A stretch of 64,000 bases of DNA from Collimonas sp. OK242 (GTDB lineage: Bacteria; Pseudomonadota; Gammaproteobacteria; Burkholderiales; Burkholderiaceae_D). The translations under genes were made by a program, and so were the position numbers. This document shows positions 34,443 through 45,923 of the stretch, piece after piece. Position 1 is the first letter of the stretch. Every line of letters begins with the position of its first letter. Under the pieces are notes generated by a model that was not told the origin of the DNA, did no database searches, and saw only the letters and a program-made list of their open reading frames with translations. The stretch is taken from contig NZ_FNOR01000009.1 of the NCBI RefSeq assembly GCF_900107095.1, positions 124,001 through 188,000 of the forward strand. Reading direction: 5' to 3'.

Positions 34443-35171
34443 ATGACAAAGCGCACTCTCTTGGGCATGCTGACCCCATCTTCCAATACTTCGCTGGAAC
34501 CGATCACCAGCGCCATGGTCAGCGGACTGCCTGGCGTTTCCGCCCATTTCTCCCGTTTCACCGTGACTGAAATATCGCTGCGCGACCAGGCGCTGGGACA
34601 ATTCGACGACAGCAAGATCATCGAGGCCGCCAAGCTGCTGGCCGACGCCAAGGTCGACGTCATCGGCTGGAACGGCACCTCGTCCGGCTGGCTCGGCTTC
34701 GAAGCCGACGAACGCTTATGCCAGCGCATTACTGAAGCGACCGGCATTCCGGCCACTACCTCGGTGCTGGCGCTAAATGAAATCCTGGAAAAAACCAATG
34801 CCAGGGATTTCGGCCTGGTGACGCCTTATCTCGACAATGTGATGGAAAAGATCATCGAGAATTATGGCCGTTCTGGTTTCAACTGCATCGCGGAACGTCA
34901 CCTGAACCTGCATGTGAATTTTTCCTTCTCGGAAGTCACTGAAGAGCAGATTCGCAGCATGGTGCGTGAGGTTGCCCGCAAGGACCCGAAAGCGATTTCG
35001 ACCTTCTGCACCAATCTGAAAGCAGCGCATCTGGTGCCGGAACTGGAAGCGGAAACCGGCCTACCGATCTACGACACCATTTCCACCGTGGTCTGGAAGT
35101 CGTTGCGTATCGCCGGTTACGACACCACCAAGCTGACCGGCTGGGGCCGTTTGTTCCAAGAAGTTGTGTAA
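34443..35171 (+). CDS. Asp/Glu racemase-superfamily enzyme with a single catalytic Cys (arylmalonate decarboxylase / maleate isomerase-like)
   Basis: 242 residues. MLTPSSNTSLEP is the superfamily's substrate-binding start. The usual first Cys position is Asn77-Gly78-Thr79-Ser80 (GWNGTSSGW), whereas Cys189 is kept in STFCTNLKA. Arylmalonate decarboxylase has exactly this arrangement (a Gly-Thr-Ser motif near residue 74 and Cys188), while racemases and maleate isomerases need two Cys. A decarboxylase or one-base isomerase is therefore more likely than a racemase. It lies between the transporter and the cyclic amidohydrolase. The substrate is unknown. Confidence 0.7.
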   Translation: MTKRTLLGMLTPSSNTSLEPITSAMVSGLPGVSAHFSRFTVTEISLRDQALGQFDDSKIIEAAKLLADAKVDVIGWNGTSSGWLGFEADERLCQRITEATGIPATTSVLALNEILEKTNARDFGLVTPYLDNVMEKIIENYGRSGFNCIAERHLNLHVNFSFSEVTEEQIRSMVREVARKDPKAISTFCTNLKAAHLVPELEAETGLPIYDTISTVVWKSLRIAGYDTTKLTGWGRLFQEVV

Positions 35172-35200
35172 GTAACTTTAGATTAGCGGAGAAAACCATC

Positions 35201-36604
35201 ATGACAACAGCGTTCGACCTGGTCATTCGCAATGCCGATGTGGCGACCGCGTCTGACCGATTTCAATGCGATATCGGCATTCGCGACGGCAAGATCGAGG
35301 CACTCGGCAAGAATTTACCGGCCGGCGCTGAAGAAATTGATGCAACCGGATTATTGGTCTTGCCGGGGGGCGTGGATGCCCATTGCCACCTGGATCAGCC
35401 AATGCCGGACGGCATGCGCATGGCGGATGATTTCTTTACCGGAACCCGGTCCGCTGCCTGCGGCGGAACCACCACGGTGATTCCGTTTGCGGCGCAAAGC
35501 AAAGGCGGTTCGCTGTATGCCGCGGTCGAGGATTATCATCGGCGCGCAGCCGGCAAGGCGGCAATCGATTACGCCTTTCACCTGATCGTAGCCGATCCGA
35601 CTCCGAAGGTATTGCAGGAAGAACTGCCGGACCTGATCCGGCAGGGTTATACCTCGTTCAAGATCTACATGACGTACGACGATCTGAAACTCAACGACCG
35701 CGAAATACTGGAAGTGCTGTCGGTGGCACGCGAGCATAAGGCGCTGGTGATGATCCATGCTGAGAATTCCGATTGCATCGGCTGGCTGACCGACCGCCTG
35801 AGCGATGCCGGCCACAGCGCGCCGAAGTATCACGCCGTGTCCCGGCCGATGGCGGTGGAGCGGGAAGCTACGCACCGCGCCATCACGTTCTCGGAACTGG
35901 TCGATGTGCCGATCCTGATCGTGCACGTATCGGGACGCGAAGCAATCGAACAGATCCGCTGGGCGCATGGCCGCGGCTTGCGCATCTATGCCGAGACCTG
36001 CCCGCAATATCTGTTCCTCACTGAACATGATCTTGGCGGCGAAGGCTATCACGGCGCCAAGTGCGTCTGCAGCCCGCCGCCACGCGACCATGAAAATCAA
36101 AAAGCAGTATGGGACGGTTTGACCAACGGCGCCTTCAGCATCTTCTCGTCCGATCATGCGCCGTTCCGTTATGACGACGCCGAAGGCAAGAAGCTGGGCG
36201 GCAAGGAACAGCCATTCCAATATATTCCGAACGGCATCCCCGGCCTGGAAACCCGCCTGCCGCTGCTGTTCTCCGGCGGTGTAATGGAAGGGCGGCTCGA
36301 CGTGCATCAGTTTGTCGCCTTGACTGCAACCAATCCGGCCAAGATGTACGGACTGTATCCACGCAAGGGGTCGATCATGGTCGGCGCGGATGCTGACATC
36401 GTATTGTGGGACGCCAAGCGTCAAATGGTGATCAACAACGCCATGCTGCACCACGAGGTCGATTACACGCCGTACGAAGGCAAGACGGTGCAAGGCTGGC
36501 CGGTGCTGACGCTGTCGCACGGCAAAGTGGTCAGTGAGAATCAGGCCTTCACCGGCACGGCTGGCGCCGGGCAGTTCCTGCCTTGCGGTATGCCGTCGAT
36601 TTAA
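35201..36604 (+). CDS. Dihydropyrimidinase / hydantoinase-family amidohydrolase
   Basis: 467 residues. It would open a cyclic amide such as dihydropyrimidine or a hydantoin. All metal-site residues are present: His61 and His63 (VDAHCHLD), carboxylated Lys154 (TSFKIYMTYDD), His186 (MIHAEN), His242 (VHVSG) and Asp318 (SSDHAPF). C-terminal barrel end and beta-sandwich are complete. 29 bases after the racemase-like gene with GCGGAG before the ATG. No N-carbamoyl amidohydrolase lies nearby, so classical D-amino-acid production from hydantoins is not supported. Confidence 0.93.
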   Translation: MTTAFDLVIRNADVATASDRFQCDIGIRDGKIEALGKNLPAGAEEIDATGLLVLPGGVDAHCHLDQPMPDGMRMADDFFTGTRSAACGGTTTVIPFAAQSKGGSLYAAVEDYHRRAAGKAAIDYAFHLIVADPTPKVLQEELPDLIRQGYTSFKIYMTYDDLKLNDREILEVLSVAREHKALVMIHAENSDCIGWLTDRLSDAGHSAPKYHAVSRPMAVEREATHRAITFSELVDVPILIVHVSGREAIEQIRWAHGRGLRIYAETCPQYLFLTEHDLGGEGYHGAKCVCSPPPRDHENQKAVWDGLTNGAFSIFSSDHAPFRYDDAEGKKLGGKEQPFQYIPNGIPGLETRLPLLFSGGVMEGRLDVHQFVALTATNPAKMYGLYPRKGSIMVGADADIVLWDAKRQMVINNAMLHHEVDYTPYEGKTVQGWPVLTLSHGKVVSENQAFTGTAGAGQFLPCGMPSI

Positions 36605-36673
36605 GACACATGCCCATGCAGCGTGTCGCGCTGCGCTGAGTCGGCCGCGACATTTTAGAAAAAGGGAAAGCCA

Positions 36674-37540
36674 GTGAAATTAATACGCTACGGCCCCAAA
36701 GGCCATGAAAAGCCGGCACTGATCGATGCTGACAACCTGCTCCGCGATTTGTCGGGCCAGCTATCAGACATTAATGCGCAAACATTGTCGCCTGCCCAGC
36801 TTGCCCGCCTGGCAGCGCTGGATATCCGGCCCCTCCCGATCGTTGCAAACCCGGGCCGCATTGCCCCACCCTACAACGGCATCGGCAAATTCATTTGCGT
36901 CGGGTTGAACTACGCCGACCATGCGGCCGAATCCGGTCTTACCGCACCGGCCGAGCCGGTGTTGTTCATGAAGCCAACCAGCGCCGTAATCGGCTGCAAC
37001 GATCCGGTGGTGCTGCCGCAGGGATCGCTAAAAAGCGATTGGGAGGTGGAACTGGGCGTGATCATCGGTACCACGGCGCGTTATGTGTCTGAAGCCGATG
37101 CGCTCAAGCATGTGGCGGGGTATTGCGTGGTCAACGACATCTCCGAGCGTGAATACCAGCTCGAACGCGGCGGCCAGTGGGATAAAGGCAAGGGCTGCGA
37201 CACCTTCGGTCCGATCGGACCCTGGCTGGTGACAGCGGACGAGGTGCCCGACCCGCAGAACCTGGACCTATGGCTGGAGATCAACGGCCGCCGCTTTCAA
37301 AACGGCAGCACGCGCAACATGCTGTTCAGCGTCGCCCATCTGGTCAGCTATATCAGCCGCTTCATGACGCTCTACCCGGGAGACATCATCAGCACCGGCA
37401 CCCCGGCCGGCGTGGGACTTGCCCAGAAACCCGGCCCGATCTACCTCAAGCCTGGCGACCGGATGCGCCTGGGCATTGCCGGCCTGGGTGAGCAGCAGCA
37501 ATCGGTGCATGCATGGAGTCCGGAATTGATTGACGGTTGA
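36674..37540 (+). CDS. Fumarylacetoacetate hydrolase-family protein
   Basis: 288 residues with GTG start. An N-terminal about 65-residue domain precedes the FAH fold: CVGLNYADHAAESG, metal-binding Glu124 and Glu126 (SDWEVELGV) and Asp155 (VVNDISERE), then DTFGPIGPWLVTADE and ISTGTPAGVGLAQKP. Family members act on 2,4-diketo acids, oxaloacetate, acylpyruvates or ureidoglycolate. Last gene of the transporter-racemase-amidohydrolase set, so it probably cleaves a C-C or C-N bond in a downstream ring-opened acid. Confidence 0.92.
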   Translation: MKLIRYGPKGHEKPALIDADNLLRDLSGQLSDINAQTLSPAQLARLAALDIRPLPIVANPGRIAPPYNGIGKFICVGLNYADHAAESGLTAPAEPVLFMKPTSAVIGCNDPVVLPQGSLKSDWEVELGVIIGTTARYVSEADALKHVAGYCVVNDISEREYQLERGGQWDKGKGCDTFGPIGPWLVTADEVPDPQNLDLWLEINGRRFQNGSTRNMLFSVAHLVSYISRFMTLYPGDIISTGTPAGVGLAQKPGPIYLKPGDRMRLGIAGLGEQQQSVHAWSPELIDG

Positions 37541-37596
37541 TTGCGTTACTTGGCTGCAGCCTGTGCTACGCCGTGCCAGGCGAAATACAGGGCAAT

Positions 37597-37629
37597 GAAA
37601 AAACCCGCTAAATCAGTGACTTAGCGGGT
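37597..37629 (-). terminator. Intrinsic terminator of ssb
   Basis: ACCCGCTAA (37603-37611) pairs perfectly with TTAGCGGGT (37621-37629) over a nine-base loop; on the minus strand the stem is followed by a run of T. It begins 29 bases after the ssb stop and may also stop plus-strand transcription from the FAH gene. Confidence 0.85.
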
Positions 37630-37657
37630 CTTGTTTACAGAATTAACTAGCTGGGTG

Positions 37658-38155
37658 CTAGAACGGAATATCGTCATCCATATCCGAGAAATTCGGCGCT
37701 GGCCGTGAAGCCGGCGCCTGGCGGGCCGGGGCCGCCGGGGCGCTGGTGTTTTGCTGGCGAGCCGGTGGCGCGCTGTTGTAGCCACCGCCATCGTCCATAG
37801 GCGCGCTGCCGCCCGCACCTTGACGGCTGCCGAGCATCTGCATGGTGTCCGCGATGATTTCGGTGGTGAAGCGTTCGGCGCCATCCTTATCTTGCCATTT
37901 GCGCGTTTGCAGACGGCCTTCGACGTAGATCTGCGAACCTTTTTTCAGGTACTGGCCGGCGATCTCCGCCAGCTTGCGATAGAAGGTGATGCGGTGCCAC
38001 TCGGTTAATTCTTTTTTCTCGCCGCTATTCTTGTCTTTCCAGCTTTCCGTGGTGGCAACGGCGATGTTGGTGACCGCTTCGCCGTTCGGCATGTAGCGTG
38101 TTTCCGGGTCGCGGCCGAGATTGCCGACGATAATGACTTTATTGACCGATGCCAT
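37658..38155 (-). CDS. ssb: Single-stranded DNA-binding protein
   Basis: 165 residues. OB-fold domain (1-110) begins [31 protein letters not shown] and has the ssDNA-contacting [24 protein letters not shown] Gly/Pro/Ala-rich linker leads to the acidic C-terminal tip DMDDDIPF that recruits replication and repair proteins. Followed by a strong terminator. Neighbour of uvrA in many Burkholderiales, here separated from it by an insertion. Confidence 0.97.
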   Translation of the reverse strand: MASVNKVIIVGNLGRDPETRYMPNGEAVTNIAVATTESWKDKNSGEKKELTEWHRITFYRKLAEIAGQYLKKGSQIYVEGRLQTRKWQDKDGAERFTTEIIADTMQMLGSRQGAGGSAPMDDGGGYNSAPPARQQNTSAPAAPARQAPASRPAPNFSDMDDDIPF

Positions 38156-38289
38156 GTAATGCTCTCCTAAATGCTCATATCTTGAAAATGCGTTGAAAAT
38201 TACGCCTGATGCGTTGTGCCCGGGACCCTGGCGCTGGCTGTCTGATGTTGCTTAATGGTTGCCTAACGAAACTTGCCGCGCGCCATGCA

Positions 38290-39534
38290 CTACGCTGCCG
38301 CGGCCGTGGTCGATGAAGCGCCCCGGCGCGGCAAATTTTTCATGCTGGATGCGATTATAAGCCAGCACAGGGCCGCTGCCCCTCCTAATATAAAAACCGA
38401 GGGGGCGCCGACGTGCTGTTTAAGCAATCCGCCTAGGGCGCCGCCGCAGAACAAACCCAGGGCTTGCATGGTGTTGTACACGCCCAGCGCGGCGCCTTTG
38501 GCCGCCGGCGGCGCGATGCGCGACACCAGCGACGGCTGGCTGGCTTCCAGCACGTTGAAAGCAATGAAGAACCCTAGCAACAACACGACCAGCCATTGCC
38601 AATGAATAGTTGCCATGGAGAATGTCAACAGCAATCCGAGTTGCACTATAAACAACAAAGTCACGGCGGCCAGCATCACTTGTTTCATCTTGCCTTGCTT
38701 CTCGCCGACAAATACCGGCGGCAGCATCAATACAAAAGAAGCCAGCACCACCGGCAGATAGATTTTCCAGTGCGACTCGAGCGGCAGGCCGGCGTATTTG
38801 ACCAGCGCCGCCGGCATCACCACGAACATCGCCATTTGCGTCATGTGCAAGGCGAACACGCCATAGTTCAAGCGCATCAGTTCGCCGTTACGCAGGATTT
38901 CCGACCACGCCACACGCTTGGCCTTGATCAGCGGCGCCGAAGGCACCAGCCACACCACCACCGCAATCGCCGCCAGCGACAAGATACCGGTCATGGCAAA
39001 GATGCCGCCCATGCCGACCCATTCATACAGCAATGGTGAAATGATCAGCGACAAGGCAAACGTCAAACCGATGGAACCGCCAACCATGGCCATGGCCTTG
39101 GTGCGGTGTTCTTCCCTTGTGGAATCGGCGATGAAAGCAGTCACCGCAGCCGAAATCGCGCCGGAACCTTGTATCGCGCGGCCGATGATGACCCAGTAGA
39201 TATTGTCGGCAGCGGCGGCAATGAAAGAGCCCAGTGCAAACAGGATCAGTCCGATGACGATGATCTTCTTGCGGCCGTATTTATCGGAAGCCACGCCGAA
39301 CGGAATTTGTCCGAACGATTGCGCCAGGCCGTAAATCCCCATGGCGAGTCCGACCAGGGTGGCGCTGTCGCCGCCGGCCAGGGTTTTAGCGTGCACCGCA
39401 AATACCGGCAAAATCAAAAACAGGCCGAGCATGCGCAATGCAAAGATCGAAGCCAGGGCGCCGCTGGCTTTGACTTCGGCGCGGCTCATGCCGCTGCCTG
39501 CGTCATTATCGGGAGAGGAGGACGAATTATTCAT
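38290..39534 (-). CDS. MFS transporter (drug efflux-like)
   Basis: 414 residues, 12 membrane segments. The GIYGLAQSFGQIPFGVASDKYGRKKIIVIGL loop is the A motif between segments 2 and 3, and GRAIQGSGAISAAVTAFIADSTREEHRTKAMA is the C-motif region of drug:proton antiporters of the YajR type. Ends in a Thr/Ala-rich tail. ATG 39534 is preferred to TTG 39543. Lies between ssb and, in related genomes, uvrA. Substrate unknown. Confidence 0.92.
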   Translation of the reverse strand: MNNSSSSPDNDAGSGMSRAEVKASGALASIFALRMLGLFLILPVFAVHAKTLAGGDSATLVGLAMGIYGLAQSFGQIPFGVASDKYGRKKIIVIGLILFALGSFIAAAADNIYWVIIGRAIQGSGAISAAVTAFIADSTREEHRTKAMAMVGGSIGLTFALSLIISPLLYEWVGMGGIFAMTGILSLAAIAVVVWLVPSAPLIKAKRVAWSEILRNGELMRLNYGVFALHMTQMAMFVVMPAALVKYAGLPLESHWKIYLPVVLASFVLMLPPVFVGEKQGKMKQVMLAAVTLLFIVQLGLLLTFSMATIHWQWLVVLLLGFFIAFNVLEASQPSLVSRIAPPAAKGAALGVYNTMQALGLFCGGALGGLLKQHVGAPSVFILGGAAALCWLIIASSMKNLPRRGASSTTAAAA

Positions 39535-39834
39535 ATTGGGCAACCGGATGGGAACGTTAAGGCTGTACGACGGCGCAGATCGAAACCCATCATAGTATCA
39601 GGGAATGAAATGGCTGTGACCCGCACGGATATTGGACATACCCAAAATTTGCCGGAGACCGATGCGAAATGCCTTGATTTATTTGCGCTCCATCGCGGTT
39701 TGTCATCCAACGGCCATCAGACGCTTTCCCTTGGAAATTTCACAGCCTGTTTTTTTATTTTCAGTGACTTTTTGCCATCGCCAGCATCATCAAACAGTCA
39801 GTTTTCCTCAAAGTAGTTTACAGTTTCTTTGCCC
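39535..39834. other. Divergent intergenic region between MFS gene and rcnR
   Basis: The spacer up to rcnR is 340 bases. This part shows no plausible gene; short open frames lack ribosome binding sites and family features. Regulatory DNA for the MFS gene should be at its left end, and the rcnR operator is at its right border. Confidence 0.4.
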
Positions 39835-39860
39835 ATATATAGTATACCCCCCTATATTAT
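39835..39860. promoter_or_regulatory. Candidate RcnR operator (six-C/six-G tract with AT flanks)
   Basis: A run of six C (39847-39852) is flanked by AGTATA and TATATTAT, 22 bases before the rcnR start. E. coli RcnR binds TACT-G6-N-AGTA type sites in its own promoter region; the reverse strand here reads AGGGGGGTATACT, which fits closely. It would allow Ni/Co-relieved repression of rcnR and rcnA. Confidence 0.65.
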
Positions 39861-39874
39861 CTACTGAGACGGTC

Positions 39875-40153
39875 ATGGGACATACGATCAAAGACAAGCA
39901 AAAACTCTTGAACCGGGTGCGCCGCATTCGCGGCCAGGTCGATGCCATCGAACGCGCGTTGGAAGATGAGAAGGGTTGCATGGATGTACTCCAGCAAATT
40001 ACCAGCTGTCGCGGCGCCATGAACGGCTTGCTGGCGGTTGTTCTGGAAGATCACATACGCACCCACCTGGTGGATGCAGACCCGGACAGCCATGAAGGGC
40101 ACGGCGACGCCAGGGAGCAATTGATTGATGTCGTCAACAGCTATTTCAAGTGA
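39875..40153 (+). CDS. rcnR: Ni/Co-responsive repressor RcnR (CsoR/RcnR family)
   Basis: 92 residues, all-helical DUF156 repressor. It starts MGHTIKDKQKLLNRVRRIRGQVDAIER, like E. coli RcnR. The four RcnR metal ligands His3, Cys35, His60 and His64 are all at the expected positions, which separates it from CsoR (Cu) and FrmR (formaldehyde). An extra Cys45 is present. The C-terminal half has an added His-rich turn (DSHEGHGD). ATG 39875 is fixed by this alignment. It precedes rcnA by 102 bases and has a C6/G6 tract in its promoter. Confidence 0.9.
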   Translation: MGHTIKDKQKLLNRVRRIRGQVDAIERALEDEKGCMDVLQQITSCRGAMNGLLAVVLEDHIRTHLVDADPDSHEGHGDAREQLIDVVNSYFK

Positions 40154-40255
40154 GTCCGGCGAGCATGCAGTGACTGCGCAGTGAGCGGCCCCTTGCCGTT
40201 TTTTGCATGCCTGCGCCGACTCGAAGCAATCTACAAAAACATATAAGGCTGTCCC

Positions 40256-41389
40256 ATGACTGAATTTGCAACTCTGCTGCAGCAGGGCGCGTCCAATGCC
40301 TGGCTGTTCATTCCCAGCGCGATCTTGCTGGGCGCATTACATGGCCTCGAACCTGGTCACTCCAAGACCATGATGGCGGCCTTCATCGTCGCGATACGCG
40401 GCACGATGACGCAAGCCATCCTGCTCGGACTATCGGCGACTATCTCCCACACCGCTGTCGTGTGGGCCGTCGCATTGATAGGATTATACTTTGGCCGGCA
40501 ATGGAATGCCGAGGCTAGCGAACCGTACTTTCAAGTGGCGTCCGCGGTACTGATTATCGGTGTCGCAGCATGGATGATATGGCGGACCTGGCGGCACCAG
40601 CAGCTCGCCGGGCACAGCCATGATCACGCTCACAATCACAACCATCAGCACGATGAAACCAAGCGGATCGACACCGGTCACGGCATAGTGCGATTGGAAA
40701 TATTCGAGGATGGCATCCCGCCGCGCTTCCGGCTGTACAGCGACAACAAGCATGGCCACACCTGGGGTGCGGATCAGGTGAGGATAACGACGGAGCGGGC
40801 TGACGGCGGCACGCAGTCATTCACCTTCGGACAACGCGACGGCTTTGTCGAATCGGAGCAAGTGATTCCCGAACCCCACGAATTCGTGGCGCGCCTGCGC
40901 CTGGGACATGAACAGCATGGCCACGACTATGACGTGGAGTACGTAGAACACGCCGGCCACGATCGCCACGTCATCAAGGATTATGAAAGGCTGGATGTAT
41001 CGGCGCCGGGTTATCAAGACCCGCACGAGTTAGCGCACGCCAACGACATCCGCCACCGCTTCGCCAATCGTGAGGTGACAACCGGGCAGATCATCATGTT
41101 CGGCTTGACCGGCGGCCTGATTCCCTGCCCTGCCTCGATCACCGTATTGCTGTTGTGCCTGCAACTGAAAAAGATCGCCCTTGGGGCGACATTGGTTCTG
41201 TGTTTCAGTATCGGCCTGGCATTGACGATGGTGCTGTCCGGTGCTTTAGCCGCCTTGAGCGTAAAACACGTGTCCAAACGCTGGAGTGGATTCGGTGAAT
41301 TTGCACGCAAAGCGCCATATTTTTCCGGCGCGCTGATCCTGCTGGTTGGCTTCTATGTTGCTTATCAAGGCTTGCACGCCTTGCTATGA
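40256..41389 (+). CDS. rcnA: Nickel/cobalt efflux protein RcnA with an inserted soluble domain
   Basis: 377 residues against about 275 in E. coli. Membrane segments at about 15-32, 52-78 and 92-112 include the LGALHGLEPGHSKTMMAAF metal motif; a His-rich stretch (residues 120-132) follows. Residues 141-250 form an extra, mostly beta-rich soluble segment (GIVRLEIFEDGIPPRFRLYSD, FVARLRLGHEQHGHDYDVEY) with further His residues. The C-terminal half (275-377) has GLTGGLIPCPASITVLL and three more segments. It exports Ni2+ and Co2+. AAGG precedes the ATG. Confidence 0.9.
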   Translation: MTEFATLLQQGASNAWLFIPSAILLGALHGLEPGHSKTMMAAFIVAIRGTMTQAILLGLSATISHTAVVWAVALIGLYFGRQWNAEASEPYFQVASAVLIIGVAAWMIWRTWRHQQLAGHSHDHAHNHNHQHDETKRIDTGHGIVRLEIFEDGIPPRFRLYSDNKHGHTWGADQVRITTERADGGTQSFTFGQRDGFVESEQVIPEPHEFVARLRLGHEQHGHDYDVEYVEHAGHDRHVIKDYERLDVSAPGYQDPHELAHANDIRHRFANREVTTGQIIMFGLTGGLIPCPASITVLLLCLQLKKIALGATLVLCFSIGLALTMVLSGALAALSVKHVSKRWSGFGEFARKAPYFSGALILLVGFYVAYQGLHALL

Positions 41390-41540
41390 ATGCCTTTTTT
41401 GTGGGTATCGCGAACAACAAATTTCACATTTTTTAACAGCTGTAACGTGTGCAATTTAGATGTAATTTATTGCATCATTAATCGTTTTCGAAATAAAAAC
41501 GGATATAGTTTGTAACACCAAATAACTGTGGGAAATAGAT

Positions 41541-41963
41541 ATGAAACGCATACTCTGCGCAGCAGCGCTTGTAGCAGCCAGCGCCACCGCCTTTATGCCA
41601 ACCTCGGCTATGGCGCAAATAGGTGTAAACATCACGATTGGAACACCGCCGCCTCCGCCAAGATACGAAATTGTGCCGCCGCCGCGGGTTGGCTACATCT
41701 GGGCGCCAGGATACTGGAATTGGGACGGCGGCCGCCATGTTTGGGCTGGCGGACATTGGGAAAGAGCGCGCAGCGGGTATCTGTACGACCGGCCGGAATG
41801 GTTTCAAGGAAGTAACGGATGGGAACTGCGTCGCGGCGGCTGGCGCCAGGGCGGCGACCGCCATGAAAATTATCGTGACGAGCGTCGCGATGATGACCGG
41901 CGTGACGACGACAGAGGCCGCTATCATTGCCCGCCAGGACAAGCCAAAAAAGGTAATTGCTGA
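41541..41963 (+). CDS. Secreted YXWGXW-repeat protein
   Basis: 140 residues. A signal peptide (MKRILCAAALVAASATAFMPTSAMA) is followed by a Pro-rich stretch and two YXWGXW-like repeats (GYIWAPGYWNWDGGRH, VWAGGHWERARSGY). A very Arg/Asp-rich charged region (RDERRDDDRRDDDRG) leads to the C-terminal YHCPPGQAKKGNC motif seen in many proteobacterial small exported proteins. Function unknown; likely periplasmic or outer-membrane associated. Confidence 0.82.
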   Translation: MKRILCAAALVAASATAFMPTSAMAQIGVNITIGTPPPPPRYEIVPPPRVGYIWAPGYWNWDGGRHVWAGGHWERARSGYLYDRPEWFQGSNGWELRRGGWRQGGDRHENYRDERRDDDRRDDDRGRYHCPPGQAKKGNC

Positions 41964-41977
41964 AGTATGGCTGCGCC

Positions 41978-42009
41978 AGCCTGATCCGATCTATCCATCG
42001 GATCAGGCT
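41978..42009 (+). terminator. Perfect 13-bp hairpin after the YXWGXW gene
   Basis: AGCCTGATCCGAT (41978-41990) pairs completely with ATCGGATCAGGCT (41997-42009) over a six-base loop, 15 bases after the stop codon. There is no T run behind it, so it may be a weak terminator or a stabilising 3' structure. The remaining 250 bases up to uvrA show no other structure. Confidence 0.55.
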
Positions 42010-42260
42010 TGGATTCATGCGTTCCAGATTCATTCGCTCCCCTCTCATCCCTTCACTCCGCCAGCGCGCCCCATTCACGCGTGATCGCCGGAGCAAACTC
42101 TAAAATCCCGACCCTGATATAGTGCTAGGTTGATCCGTTTGATATGGCATTTGCAGCAGCGGCTGGATATTCTCGCCGATGGCAGCCGCAAGCCCTTCAC
42201 ACGTGAAAATTGCATTTCCAACAAGCCAACACGGCCTTAAACTTACGCTGAAAGCTGTAG

Positions 42261-45128
<2,868 letters not shown>

Positions 45129-45143
45129 TATAACGAGATAACC

Positions 45144-45923
45144 ATGTCGACCAACACCACTCCGGCGCTGTCCGCAGCGCAAATCGCCGCCTTTCAAACA
45201 GACGGTTATCTGATCTTGCCGCGCATGGTGCCGGCCGCGGATTGCGAGCTGATGATCGCCACCGCCAATGACCATCTGGCGCAGGCGGTGGCGCCGCTGG
45301 AATACGAATCCGAAGTCGGCTACCCCGGCGCGCCAAAGTCGCTCGATAGCGTCGGCGGCCGCACTGCACGCCGCCTGCGCAATGCCTATCAGCGACACGA
45401 CGCCTATCGCGCCTGGGCTCGCAATCCGCAGCTGGTGGCGATGCTGGAGCTGCTGCTGGGCGAGCCGGTATGCCTGACCTTATCGCATCACAATTGCGTG
45501 ATGACCAAGCACCCGCATTTCGGCACCGCCACCGGCTGGCATCGCGATATTCGCTACTGGTCGTTCCCGCGCAACGAGTTGATCTCGGTCTGGCTGGCGC
45601 TCGATAGCGAGAACCAGAATAATGGCGGCCTGTGCTTCATTCCAGGTTCGCACCGCTTCGACGTCAAACCCGAACAGATGGACCAGCTGGATTTCCTGCG
45701 GCCGGAAATCGCCGCAAACCAGGCCTTGTTTGCACAAGGGAAAGCGGTAGAATTGCAGCAAGGCGATGTGGTCTTTTTCCATAGCGGACTGTTCCACGCA
45801 GCCGGCAGGAATAATACCGAAGCGGTCAAGGAATCGGTGGTATTTGCTTATCATGGACAAAGCAACCAGCCGGTGCCGGGCAGCCGTTCCGCCGCCTCGG
45901 AAGATATCCTACTGAGCCATTGA
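45144..45923 (+). CDS. Phytanoyl-CoA dioxygenase (PhyH) family protein
   Basis: 259 residues. An Fe(II)/2-oxoglutarate dioxygenase with double-stranded beta-helix fold. His133 and Asp135 (GWHRDIRYW) and a distal His (about 213-218, HSGLFHAAGRN) form the iron site. FQTDGYLILPRMV is the typical PhyH opening. It starts 15 bases after uvrA and may be co-transcribed. Its last 15 bases overlap the converging PepSY gene. Substrate unknown. Confidence 0.88.
   Translation: MSTNTTPALSAAQIAAFQTDGYLILPRMVPAADCELMIATANDHLAQAVAPLEYESEVGYPGAPKSLDSVGGRTARRLRNAYQRHDAYRAWARNPQLVAMLELLLGEPVCLTLSHHNCVMTKHPHFGTATGWHRDIRYWSFPRNELISVWLALDSENQNNGGLCFIPGSHRFDVKPEQMDQLDFLRPEIAANQALFAQGKAVELQQGDVVFFHSGLFHAAGRNNTEAVKESVVFAYHGQSNQPVPGSRSAASEDILLSH

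Noticed and set aside
35201-36604. Classical hydantoin-to-D-amino-acid operon
   Set aside because: The hydantoinase-like enzyme is present, but the carbamoylase is missing and the racemase-like protein lacks one of the two catalytic Cys residues.
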